A stretch of 13,892 nucleotides of DNA from Spirogloea muscicola. Lineage: Eukaryota > Streptophyta > Zygnematophyceae > Spirogloeales > Spirogloeaceae. The stretch spans positions 80,950 through 94,841 of the forward strand of contig WELB01000341.1 in the NCBI GenBank assembly GCA_009602725.1, in the 5' to 3' direction. The translations under genes and the position numbers were made by a program. Below, piece by piece: positions 7,401 to 13,372 of the stretch (positions are counted from its first letter, which is position 1; every line of letters starts with the position of its first letter). The notes beneath the pieces were generated by a model. The model was not told where the DNA came from and searched no databases. It saw only the letters and a program-made list of their open reading frames with translations.

Positions 7401-8075
7401 AACGCATGAGCCTGAGCTCGCTGCTGACAAGCTGACACTCAGATGTCGCAGAAAATGACAGATAGGCTGCCGGCATGCCCATTTGGGCTGGAGGCATATC
7501 CTCGCGTCGTGCATGTTCCAGACTCGCTCATGTTCTCAAGTAGGGTATACAAGCGAGGACCCCTGCAGCCAAAGGTGTCAATTACGGCTGGTAGGAGGTG
7601 ATCACTGTGGGGGTAGTTAGAGTAGTGTAGGAGCTTCCGCTGCTCTGCACCTCCCACTGCGTGGCCAGCAATGTGAGTCGATGCTGAACTCTTGTACGCC
7701 TCCGTCACAACCACATCAAGATTCGTGGGCCTCCGCCAAGTTGTACACCTACAATGTCCAGGGTGCGACGGTGATGGTGTCCTGAAAATCCGTGGTGCTG
7801 GGCATTATAATGCTCACTTCCCCAATGGCGCGGTAGCCGGCATTGCGCACTAGGTCCGCCAGGGCGTCCCGTAGGAGATTATGATTGCCCACCACCTCAG
7901 GGCCTGTGGGACACCGCAGCATGTGGGTAGCAAGGTCTCCGCCCTCTGCGCGGAAGCCGCACTCACACTGATTTACTACGACCAGGCAGGTGGGGGGCAG
8001 GCCCAGGAACAGCTGGAGGGGCGTCCGATATGCCTCGGGGTTGACTTTGAATGCATTGTGAATCCGTCATTGTGG
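7292..8075 (-). pseudogene. Copy A': SDLYVL-family C-terminal half, frameshifted
   Basis: The minus strand from about 8065 reads NAFKVNPEAYRTPLQLFLGL, then QCECGF, H and RCPTGPEVVG. The zinc-type motif is Cys-x-Cys-x11-His-x3-Cys, at 7910-7969. It continues NLLRDALADLVRNAGYRA, and after a frameshift RTLDIVGVQLGGGPR, then after another VVVTEAYKSSASTHIAGHA (frame 7439-7714), and after a third VSACQQRAQAHALHQRAG to SLSDLYVLTRGY. The TGA is at 7292-7294. It overlaps copy A almost throughout and extends further 5', so it shows that both families carry the same zinc motif before the nuclease-like region. At least three frame changes make it a pseudogene. Confidence 0.7.
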
Positions 8076-8076
8076 C

Positions 8077-8169
8077 TTCTTCTTCTTTATGCCCCTCCGT
8101 TATTTGACCCCTTCGAACCTTTGTCAATTCTTCTCGGGCTGGCTTCTCACAGCCCCCCTTGCCCTCATT
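8077..8169 (+). repeat. 3' tail module #2 (solo)
   Basis: Reads GCCCCTCCGTTATTTG, CCCCTTCGAACCTTTGTC, then the hairpin GGGCTG (8136-8141) with CAGCCC (8150-8155), then TTGCCCTCATT. No coding sequence of its family precedes it; copy A' lies on the other strand to its left. The normal ending GTGCCACTTCTTCTT is absent. In its place, 8170-8190 carries the reverse complement of that ending, so the tail is abutted by an inverted terminus. Confidence 0.65.
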
Positions 8170-8769
8170 AGAAGAAGAAGTGGCACTTCCAACTGGAGCA
8201 GGCGGTGGTGGAGGTCAACACGGGTGTGCTGCCTTTCCAGGCATTGCTACGCTCAGCCCACCAGGAGCTGCTCGCGGCGCACCTGGATCTGGCGGGCCAG
8301 GCGGTACTTTGAGCACCTCGCGCACACCGCCGACCTGCGCGTCCAAGCGCGAAGAGCGCGCTTCGCGGCCGCGATGGACAAGGCAGCCTTCACCACCGCC
8401 TTGCAGCAGCTCCCGGAGGCCGACCTGCGCGGGCGCGCACGCCACCACTCGGCCTCTTCCCCGGGGGCAGCGGCGTGGCTCCAGGCCCTCCCCCTCAACG
8501 ACGCCCTCACCTCCCGGATGAGGTTTTCGCAGTGCCGTCCACCGGCTACTGGGCCTGCCGCCGCCATGTCTCCAGGGTGTGTGGCAATGCGAAAGTGGCG
8601 AGCAAGGGGCCGAGTCTGGGGAGCCGGCCGCCCATATTCTGGGCTGTTCCCAGAGCGGAGAGCGGACAGCTGCCCACGACCCCCTCCGGGATGCGATGCA
8701 TGGCATCCTCGTGGAGGCCGGCTTCGCGGTGGCAGCCGAGAAGTCCGCAGTCATGCCGCTCCAGCAGAG

Positions 8770-8989
8770 AGAAGGCGCGCGGGGCGCATGAATTGAAAGA
8801 GAGAAGTGGCACTCCCAATGGGGGCAAGGGCTACGAAAAGCCAGCCCAAAAAGAATTCACAAAGGTTCAGAGGGGCCTAAGAGCGGTGAGCAGCTACAAA
8901 GGGGCCTGAGGATGCTATGGTAAAACAGGGGGAGGATAGATCACTCAGTACGTACGAGGGAGGCCAATTCAAGCCAATACATTGTTCAG
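8770..8989 (-). mobile_element. Nested insertion X inside copy E, flanked by GCAGAG duplications
   Basis: Alignment with copy D shows that copy E is contiguous across this stretch if it is removed (LQQ joined to SRQRADGL). The insert is flanked by a direct 6-bp repeat GCAGAG at 8764-8769 and 8990-8995, a likely target-site duplication. Without its own inner insertion (8804-8962) the insert is 61 bp. Reverse-complemented, it matches 10116-10176 (CTGAACAATGTATTGGCTTG at one end, GCGCGCCTTCT at the other) with few mismatches. The nature of X is unknown; it may be a very short 5'-truncated tail of another retroelement. Confidence 0.7.
8804..8956 (-). repeat. 3' tail module #3, inserted inside X
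   Basis: Read on the minus strand it starts CGTACGTACTGAGTGATC (TACTGA being the usual Tyr-stop end of the family), then TATCCTCCCCCTG, GGCCCCTCTGAACCTTTG, the hairpin GGGCTggcttttcgtAGCCC, TTGCCCCCATTGGG and GTGCCACTT. So it is almost only 3' untranslated sequence. It is flanked by AGAGAG (8798-8803) and AGGGAG (8957-8962). In the empty-site paralogue at 10116-10176 this 6-bp word occurs once (CTCCCT on the plus strand, 10143-10148). Confidence 0.75.
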
Positions 8990-9509
8990 GCAGAGTCGGC
9001 AACGGGCGGACGGTCTCCACGCTCGTCGCGTCGACCTTGTGGCCACCCCACCAACCGGCGGGCCACGTCATATCCTTGACGTGGTGACCACTGACCCCTT
9101 CGACCGCTCACACCCCGCCCAGTGTGCCACCAAGGCTAGGTATGCGGTAGCCTGCGCCGCTCGGGCCAAGGAGCTCGAATACGCAGATCGACCCGGGGGA
9201 AGACGACTCTTCCCACTCGCCATCGACACGCATGGGGCGCTGGGCGCTTGGTGGCTCGAGCTGCTCAACCAGCTCGCACGTCACGCCATCGTCCGCCGCT
9301 TCCATGGGGAGCCGGTGGACTTCCATGCAGCCGGGTCGCTAGGGCAGGTGTACCGCATGCGCTTGGCGGCCTCGCGGCAGAGGTCATTGGCCCGCGCGTT
9401 GCACCTGCGTGCCGGCAGAGCCCTCGCCGCTGCCTCTGGCTCTGGCCAGGGGACCCGCTTCCAGGAACCAAGTTTCTCTGACCTGCGGCTGCTTAGCAGG
9501 GGTTACTGA

Positions 9510-9625
9510 GTGCTTCGTAGCTGCTTGGTTTCTTTCTGTGCTTGTTTTTCTTAGTGCTTCCCCTGACCATTCTTTTTGGGCTGGCTTTGCCAGCCACTCT
9601 TCTCTATGGGCGAGCACATTCCTTT
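9510..9625 (+). repeat. Copy E 3' tail, module #4
   Basis: Follows the copy E stop: GTGCTTCGTAGCTGCTTGG, CTTCCCCTGACCATTC, then a 7-bp perfect stem GGCTGGC-ttt-GCCAGCC and TCTATGGGCGAGCAC. The start (GAGTGCTTCGTAGCTGCTT) is shared with module #10 at 13109, marking a subfamily distinct from the D/F tail. Confidence 0.75.
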
Positions 9626-9685
9626 CCCCTGAAGAAAAGGAATTGCTCGCCCACAGAGAAGAGGGGCTGGCAAAGCCAGCCCAAA
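9575..9685. repeat. Tail-to-tail palindrome of modules #4 and #5
   Basis: The arms 9575-9625 and 9636-9685 are reverse complements with few mismatches, separated by 10 bp. Each arm holds a GGCTGGC-ttt-GCCAGCC hairpin of its own, so the locus is a palindrome containing two palindromes. Confidence 0.8.
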
Positions 9686-9807
9686 CAGGAAAGACAATTT
9701 CCATAGCCAAAAGAAAGAGGTGCCGAAAAAGGACCACTTCAAAACACGAGCCAATGCAGAGGGAAGCTCAGTACCCGCGAGTGAGCAAACATCAAGTCCG
9801 AGTAACT
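9636..9807 (-). pseudogene. 3' tail module #5 with C-terminal codon remnant
   Basis: On the minus strand 9807-9768 reads SYSDL, then after a 1-base indel CLLTRGY and a TGA at 9768-9770. That identifies the last dozen codons of the D/E/F family protein. The tail follows: GCTTCCCTCTGC, TTTGGGCTGGCtttGCCAGCCCC, CTGTGGGCGAGCAATTCC. It is a severely 5'-truncated copy facing copy E. Confidence 0.65.
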
Positions 9808-9900
9808 CACTGCAGGGAAAGAGGCACTCCGCCGAGACCCAGACGCAGCAGCCATAGCACGGCCTGCTCTCGTGTGGACGGCATAGGACAAGAAATGTGG

Positions 9901-9990
9901 TTCCCCTGGCCCCTTCTCGTCCTTTGTTCATTCTCTTTTGGGCTGGCCATTTCCAGCCCTATCCTCCATGGGCGAGCCCTTCTCTCTTTC
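9901..9990 (+). repeat. 3' tail module #6 (solo)
   Basis: Reads CCCTGGCCCCTTCTCG, CCTTTGTTCATTC, then GGGCTGG (9940-9946) paired with CCAGCCC (9953-9959), then CTATCCTCCATGGGCGAGCCC. No coding remnant was recognised upstream. Confidence 0.65.
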
Positions 9991-10017
9991 TGGAGTCTAG
10001 CACGTCTTCCGTGTGTG

Positions 10018-10115
10018 CTTTAGCGCTTCCTGGCCACTTCGGACTTCGTTAATTCCTCTTTCTGGGCTGGCCTCTCCTAGCCACAGCTCTCTCTTGGATG
10101 CGTCTTTCTTCTTTT
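10018..10115 (+). repeat. 3' tail module #7 (solo)
   Basis: Reads TTTAGCGCTTCCTGGCC, CTTCGTTAATTCC, then GGGCTGGcctctcctAGCC, then a pyrimidine-rich end (TCTTTCTTCTTTT). The stem is weaker than in the other copies. It lies in tandem with module #6 and directly before the X repeat. Confidence 0.55.
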
Positions 10116-10176
10116 CTGAACAATGTATTGGCTTGACTTGGCCTCCCTTTCATTTCATGCGCTACGCGCGCCTTCT
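10116..10176 (+). repeat. Repeat X, uninterrupted 61-bp copy (empty site)
   Basis: It begins CTGAACAATGTATTGGCTTG and ends GCGCGCCTTCT. It is the reverse complement of the material left at 8770-8989 when tail #3 and one target duplication are taken away, with the same 61-bp length. It therefore serves as the pre-insertion version of that locus. Confidence 0.7.
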
Positions 10177-10552
10177 CTCCTTTGGAGGGGTTGTCACGAG
10201 ATATCCCGTCGATGGCTCATTGATATCGATCTGACTTGGCCTGTGAGGTGGCTACACACGTAAGACATCTGAGGCACGTCACCTATTTATTTAAGGTGAA
10301 ACACGATCCGTAAACACAATACCTCCAGCTCAGCCCCGGTCAGGTTAAGTGTGTATGCGTCTTTGGACCGTCGTTCGCTCAGCGGCCAACCTCATCCTAC
10401 CGTCCCAACCACTCAAACGACGTGCGTATCTGCTGCGGAGCCGGGGATCTGGCATCAGAGGGGCAACCCCATCCTACCGCCCGACACCGCTCAAAAAGCC
10501 CGAAGAGAAGCCGAAAAGCGGTTATTAGCCCTTAAAGCTTGCGCTGCGCGCT
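10177..10552. other. Spacer with a ~35-bp direct repeat
   Basis: No gene supported. A direct repeat CAACCYCATCCTACCG, continuing through CCR to CTCAAA, occurs at 10384-10417 and 10461-10495, 77 bp apart with one indel. A small stem CACCT/AGGTG flanks an ATTTATTTA loop at about 10280. An open frame at 10351-10572 covers the repeat but shows no motif. Confidence 0.45.
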
Positions 10553-10771
10553 GTGTCCCGCAGGCGAGGTGAGCCGGCTGACTTCAACGCCTCTAGCTCA
10601 TGGGCCCAGGTCTATAGCATGCGCTTATCGGTCTCCCTTCAGCCGTCCATGGTACACGCCTTGCATCTGCGTGCTGGCCGTGCTCTAGCTGCAGCCTCTA
10701 TATTTCGCCAAGGGGATTGTTTTCCGGCAGCTAGTTTGTCGCATTTGAGGCTCCTCACTAGTCGCTACTGA
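10553..10771 (+). pseudogene. Copy F: 5'-truncated C-terminus, SDLRLL family
   Basis: The 72-codon frame from 10553 reads SRRRGEPADFNASSSWAQVY, MRLSVSLQPSMVHALHLRAG, ALAAASIFRQGDCFPAAS and SHLRLLTSRY, with a TGA at 10769-10771. It aligns without gaps to the last 72 residues of copy D (SRRRGEPADLNAAGSWAQVY, then MRLSVSLQRSMAHALHLRAG). Copies D and F are therefore recent relatives, closer to each other than to E. Similarity stops sharply at 10553, the truncation point. It cannot encode any enzyme domain. Confidence 0.75.
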
Positions 10772-10910
10772 GTGGTCCCTCCTCCTCCCGTTCTGACATA
10801 GGGCTTTAGGCCCCTCCGTCGTTTTGCCCCTTCGAAATTTTGTAGATTCTTTTCGGGCTGGCATTCCACAGCCCTTGCCCCCATTGGGAGAGCCACTTCT
10901 TCTTCTTAAA
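10772..10910 (+). repeat. Copy F 3' tail, module #8
   Basis: Order as in copy D: GTGGTCCCTCC, CCCGTTCTG, CTTTAGGCCCCTCCGTCG, CCCCTTCGAA, hairpin GGGCTG (10855-10860) with CAGCCC (10869-10874), TTGCCCCCATTGGGAG, AGCCACTTCTTCTTCTT. This is the most complete version of the module and can be used as its reference. Confidence 0.8.
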
Positions 10911-11221
10911 GCCCGCTCCGATGGGGATGACCCACCTTGACGAGCGAAGGCGGGTACCGGCCAGGCTAGCGGCGGGTAAAGGTGAAGGGGTGTGGGAATA
11001 GCAATCCCAGGCTACACTGGCCTTGGGGATTACGGGTGGAGGCGCAAGGCGGAAATATCAGTCTCAGGCTACACTGTCCGAGGGATCGAGGGTGGAGGGG
11101 GAGCCAAATAGGCCAAAGAGCTTGCTCCAAAGAATAGAATTCCATTCTTTCCGACCGAGGATAGCGAGCGGAGGGCTGGGACTGACTAATTATACTTGGT
11201 CAAGTCTCTTCCTCTTAGCCG
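10911..11221. other. Spacer with a tandem ~35-bp repeat
   Basis: No gene supported. TCYCAGGCTACACTG, continuing to GGGTGGA, occurs at 11005-11040 and 11062-11096, a 57-bp offset. A weaker third version (CCAGGCTAGCGGCGGG) may lie at about 10960. Confidence 0.45.
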
Positions 11222-11400
11222 AGTTGCCGCCGCCGCAGCCGCCGCCGCCGCCGCCGCCGCCGCCGCAGCCGCGCAGCCGCCGCCGCCGCCGTCGCCGTCG
11301 CTGCTATTGTCGTCTTTGCCATTGTCGCTGCCGTCGCCGCCGCTGCTGTCGTTGTCGCTGTCTCGGCCGCCGCCACCGCTGAACAACCAGCGGACATCGA
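11222..11400. repeat. GCC/GTC triplet microsatellite
   Basis: A GCCGCCGCC run, partly CAGCCGCC, grades into GTCGCCGTC and GCTGTCGTT triplets. Every frame on both strands stays open because of the repeat (Pro, Ala or Arg runs), so the open frames here are not evidence of coding. Confidence 0.85.
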
Positions 11401-11582
11401 GCGAGCGTTCCGGACGTGCCAGGAGGCACGGGCTGGCGCGCTAGGTCGTCTGCTAAAGAGCCTTCTACCCGCGAACGCCGTCAACCGGTACGTAAACCGG
11501 TGCATTGGCAAGATAACGTGATCTTGCTCTACCCTCAACGCTTGTATTGACTGCATCTTTGTGAGCATACCGTATTGACAAA

Positions 11583-11813
11583 AGACCCTGCATTGAGCGA
11601 CGATCGGTTACTGGTCCTGAGACCCTCCACTGGGCGACGATCGGTTACTGGCCTTAAGACCCTTAATTGGGCGTATCATTGGATCTGTCACTAAGACCCA
11701 TAATTGGGCGTATAATTGGTTCTGTCACTAAGACCCTTCATTGGGCGTTTCATTGGTTCTGTTACTAAGCCCCTTCATTGGGCGACGAATCGTGGTTACA
11801 GTGCTCCAGACCC
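11583..11813 (+). repeat. 37-bp minisatellite, six units
   Basis: AGACCC (or AGCCCC) starts at 11583, 11620, 11657, 11694, 11731 and 11768. The spacing is exactly 37 bp each time, and a last partial start is at 11808 (40 bp). Each unit reads roughly AGACCCTTCATTGGGCG, then a variable ATTGGTT core, then CTGTCACTA. The first two units share CGACGATCGGTTACTGG and differ from the later ones, so two subtypes exist. The array is head-to-tail with no unique spacers. Confidence 0.85.
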
Positions 11814-12215
11814 TGTGCAGTCGTTACTTATCTCCAAATGTAGTTTCTGCATTGCTGTGATCGCTTGGTGTTCTCACCCCCGTATGCTTGATTTGGAAAT
11901 CATCCATCACAAGCTCCAATTGCTTTCTCATTCTGATACTACACTACTTATCTCATCTCGAACCAAGCAATGTCCAATTTTCTCGTTTTCTATTTCCTTT
12001 CACAATGTTTGGCGTTGCCGGTCCCGTTTACTCTACTCTTGTTACCTGAATTTCACACAAATCTGTCCTATCGACGTTAACTAGCAACCGACACCAGGTG
12101 GCACGACAGGGTTGGCGGCGGCGGCGCCCGCGCCCGTGCCCTAGCCGGAGGGGAGACCTGAGCCTTTCTTTAGCAGACCGTCCCGGTCGCGGCGGCACAG
12201 ATGCAGATGCGCTCA
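11814..12215. other. AT-richer stretch, no supported gene
   Basis: About 11820-12075 is clearly less GC-rich than its surroundings. An open frame (11716-12084) starts inside the minisatellite and has no motif, so I do not call it. After about 12090 the sequence returns to GC-rich composition, with no feature recognised. Confidence 0.4.
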
Positions 12216-12268
12216 TGGCGCAGACAGATTCAGATCTCAGACAGTCAGTCAGACAGACAGCACAGGCT
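12216..12268. repeat. CAGA/CAGT short tandem repeat
   Basis: CAGACAGATTCAGATC is followed by CAGACAGTCAGTCAGACAGA: loosely repeated tetranucleotides. Confidence 0.6.
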
Positions 12269-12667
12269 CCGCCCTCACCCAAGGTGGGTGGTAGCCATGG
12301 CTAGGGCGCACGGGAGCACCGCGTGGCCTCAGATGTGGAGAGTGAGCCCGATGGGTGCCCGAGGCCTCCCTTATCCAGGGGAGACTCTCACGGCCCATGA
12401 CGGACGAGATGGTCACCCAGCCCGGCCCACTGGTTCCACCGTACTACTAGATTCAAAACCCGGCCCGCTGATTCACCATATGAACACATTCAGCATAGGC
12501 GGGGTGCCTCGTCCCAGCTGCAGGTTACTCCGACTTGCTGCTGCTAACTCGTCGTTACTGACGTCCCCTCCCGTTTGGGAGTACCAACGGTACCAGTAAC
12601 TGTAAGAAGAGGCCACTGGCTCGTTCCGCGCATAGACGTGGCATCGTCCGTGACGTCGTACTGCCCG
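12269..12667. other. GC-rich spacer, nothing recognised
   Basis: Several overlapping short open frames occur on both strands. None has a domain, and no repeat shared with the rest of the window was seen. Confidence 0.35.
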
Positions 12668-12759
12668 GGCACGCGCGGCACGCGCAGCACGCGCGACACG
12701 CGCAGCACGCGCCAAGGGCACGCGCCGCGAGCGGTACGCGCCACGCGCGGCACGCGCCA
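12668..12759. repeat. CACGCGC nonamer-type array
   Basis: Units of about 9 bp built on GCACGCGC plus one or two purines (GG, AG, GA) are repeated about ten times, with breaks at AAGGGCACGCGCC and GAGCGGTACGCG. This is a minisatellite with strong purine-pyrimidine alternation. Confidence 0.8.
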
Positions 12760-12789
12760 ATCCCCCTGGATTACGGTGTTTGGGCACAG

Positions 12790-12895
12790 TTCGCGACCTC
12801 TATGTGCTGACTCGTGGTTACTGAGCGGGTCAGCTTAGCAGCAGGTGATGTGCACTTAGTCAATGTGCTTGCCTTTGTACTTGGCCACACAGGCC
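12790..12895 (+). pseudogene. Copy G: SDLYVL-family end fragment
   Basis: GCGACCTCTATGTGCTGACTC encodes the last residues (DLYVLTRGY) with a TGA at 12822-12824. Then comes the same tail as copy B (GGGTCAGCTTAGCAGCAGG, GTGCTTGCCTTTGTACTTGG). After TTGGCC it continues ACACAGG, the orientation seen in the tail of copy A', not that of A and B. Only 9-10 codons of protein remain. Confidence 0.75.
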
Positions 12896-13019
12896 CATCA
12901 CTTAATCCACACTCCATTCTCGTCTCGTCTCCCCATTGTAGTGTCCGCCCCTCCAGGGCAGGACCTTGGGCCTACCCTCATCAGACCCTTTTTGGGGAGG
13001 GGTGGCAGATGGAACACGC

Positions 13020-13108
13020 TATAAGAAGAAGTGTCAATCCCAATGGGGGCAAGGGCTGGCCTTTTTTGCGAAAAGCCAGCCCAAAGGAAATTGACAAAGG
13101 TTCGGAAT
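13020..13108 (-). repeat. 3' tail module #9 with enlarged perfect stem
   Basis: On the minus strand: CGAACCTTTGTCAATTTCC, then a perfect 8-bp stem GGGCTGGC/GCCAGCCC (13053-13060 with 13075-13082) around a 14-nt loop, then TTGCCCCCATTGGG and GACACTTCTTCTT. The loop is longer than in the other copies. Confidence 0.75.
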
Positions 13109-13233
13109 AAGTAGTGAGTGTTTCGTAGCTGCTTTATTCCTTTGTGCTAACTTTAGGGTTTAGGCCCCTGGCCCCTCCCACCTTTGTTCATTCGTTTTTC
13201 AGGGCTGGCCTCTCCCTGCCACCGCCTTCTTAT
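13109..13233 (+). repeat. 3' tail module #10, head-to-head with #9
   Basis: Begins TAGTGAGTGTTTCGTAGCTG, matching the start of the copy E tail, then TTTAGGCCCCTGGCCCC, CCTTTGTTCATTCG, GGGCTGGcctctccctGCC and CGCCTTCTT. The stem is degraded. It abuts module #9 on the opposite strand with no spacer. Confidence 0.7.
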
Positions 13234-13372
13234 TGTAACGGGCCAGACAAAGGGCGGACAGGGTACCCCGCAGGGTGTGACACCCGTCCGGTTCCCGGTA
13301 TTTATGGGCATCGTCTGTTACAATATCTGCTAACCGCTAGCTACTGCTCATCAGCTAGCCCGGTCTGTTACA
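13234..13372 (-). mobile_element. Putative LTR of a minus-strand LTR retrotransposon
   Basis: It is bounded by TGTAAC (13234-13239) and GTTACA (13367-13372), so on either strand it begins TG and ends CA, as LTRs do. On the minus strand the bases just before it read CAAGGGGAGAGTAG, a purine tract like the polypurine tract that primes plus-strand synthesis upstream of a 3' LTR. A TATA-like ATAAATA lies inside, on the minus strand (13299-13305). A second GTCTGTTACA at 13313-13322 offers a shorter alternative end. No clear target duplication was found at the outer side. Confidence 0.5.

Larger units (their letters stand above)
8180..9509 (+). pseudogene. Copy E: 5'-truncated RT thumb to C-terminus, split by an insertion
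   Basis: Similarity to copy D starts near 8197: QAVVEVNTGVLPFQALLRSA corresponds to QPVAEVTTGSLPFQVALRSA. A 1-base frameshift near 8310 leads into FEHLAHTADLRVQARRA and PGAAAWLQALPLNDALT. A further shift leads to the frame at 8579, which has WQCES..H..GC (the second Cys of the motif is replaced by Ser), then RTAAHDPLRDAMHG and SAVMPLQQ. The frame is then broken by 8770-8989 and resumes at 8990 as SRQRADGLHARRVDLVA, HILDVVTTD, PLAIDTHGALGAWWLEL, GEPVDFHAAGSLGQVYRMR, ALHLRAGRALAAASG and SDLRLLSRGY, ending with a TGA at 9507-9509. It is the same family as D and F. The final 520 bp are intact in frame. Confidence 0.75.

Noticed and set aside
9409-10023. A 204-codon plus-strand open frame with hydrophobic C-terminal half.
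   Set aside because: It runs across the end of copy E, the palindrome and module #6 in a frame unrelated to the family's reading frame. Its hydrophobic stretches come from pyrimidine-rich tail sequence.
11508-11527. A small hairpin GCAAGAT/ATCTTGC with a 6-nt loop, considered as a terminator or RNA gene.
   Set aside because: It is isolated, has no coding sequence upstream and no poly-T tract, and 7-bp stems occur by chance at this scale.
11583-11813. Regular 37-bp repeats resembling a CRISPR array in period.
   Set aside because: The units follow each other without unique spacers, are themselves variable, have no cas genes nearby, and lie in a eukaryotic repeat landscape.
11716-12084. A 122-codon open frame.
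   Set aside because: It begins inside the minisatellite and has no recognised motif; openness is plausible by chance in the AT-richer stretch.
13020-13233. Head-to-head tails explained as twin priming of one element.
   Set aside because: Twin priming inverts a 5' part of the same copy next to its 3' part. Here both halves contain the same 3' hairpin region and belong to different subfamilies, so two insertions are needed.
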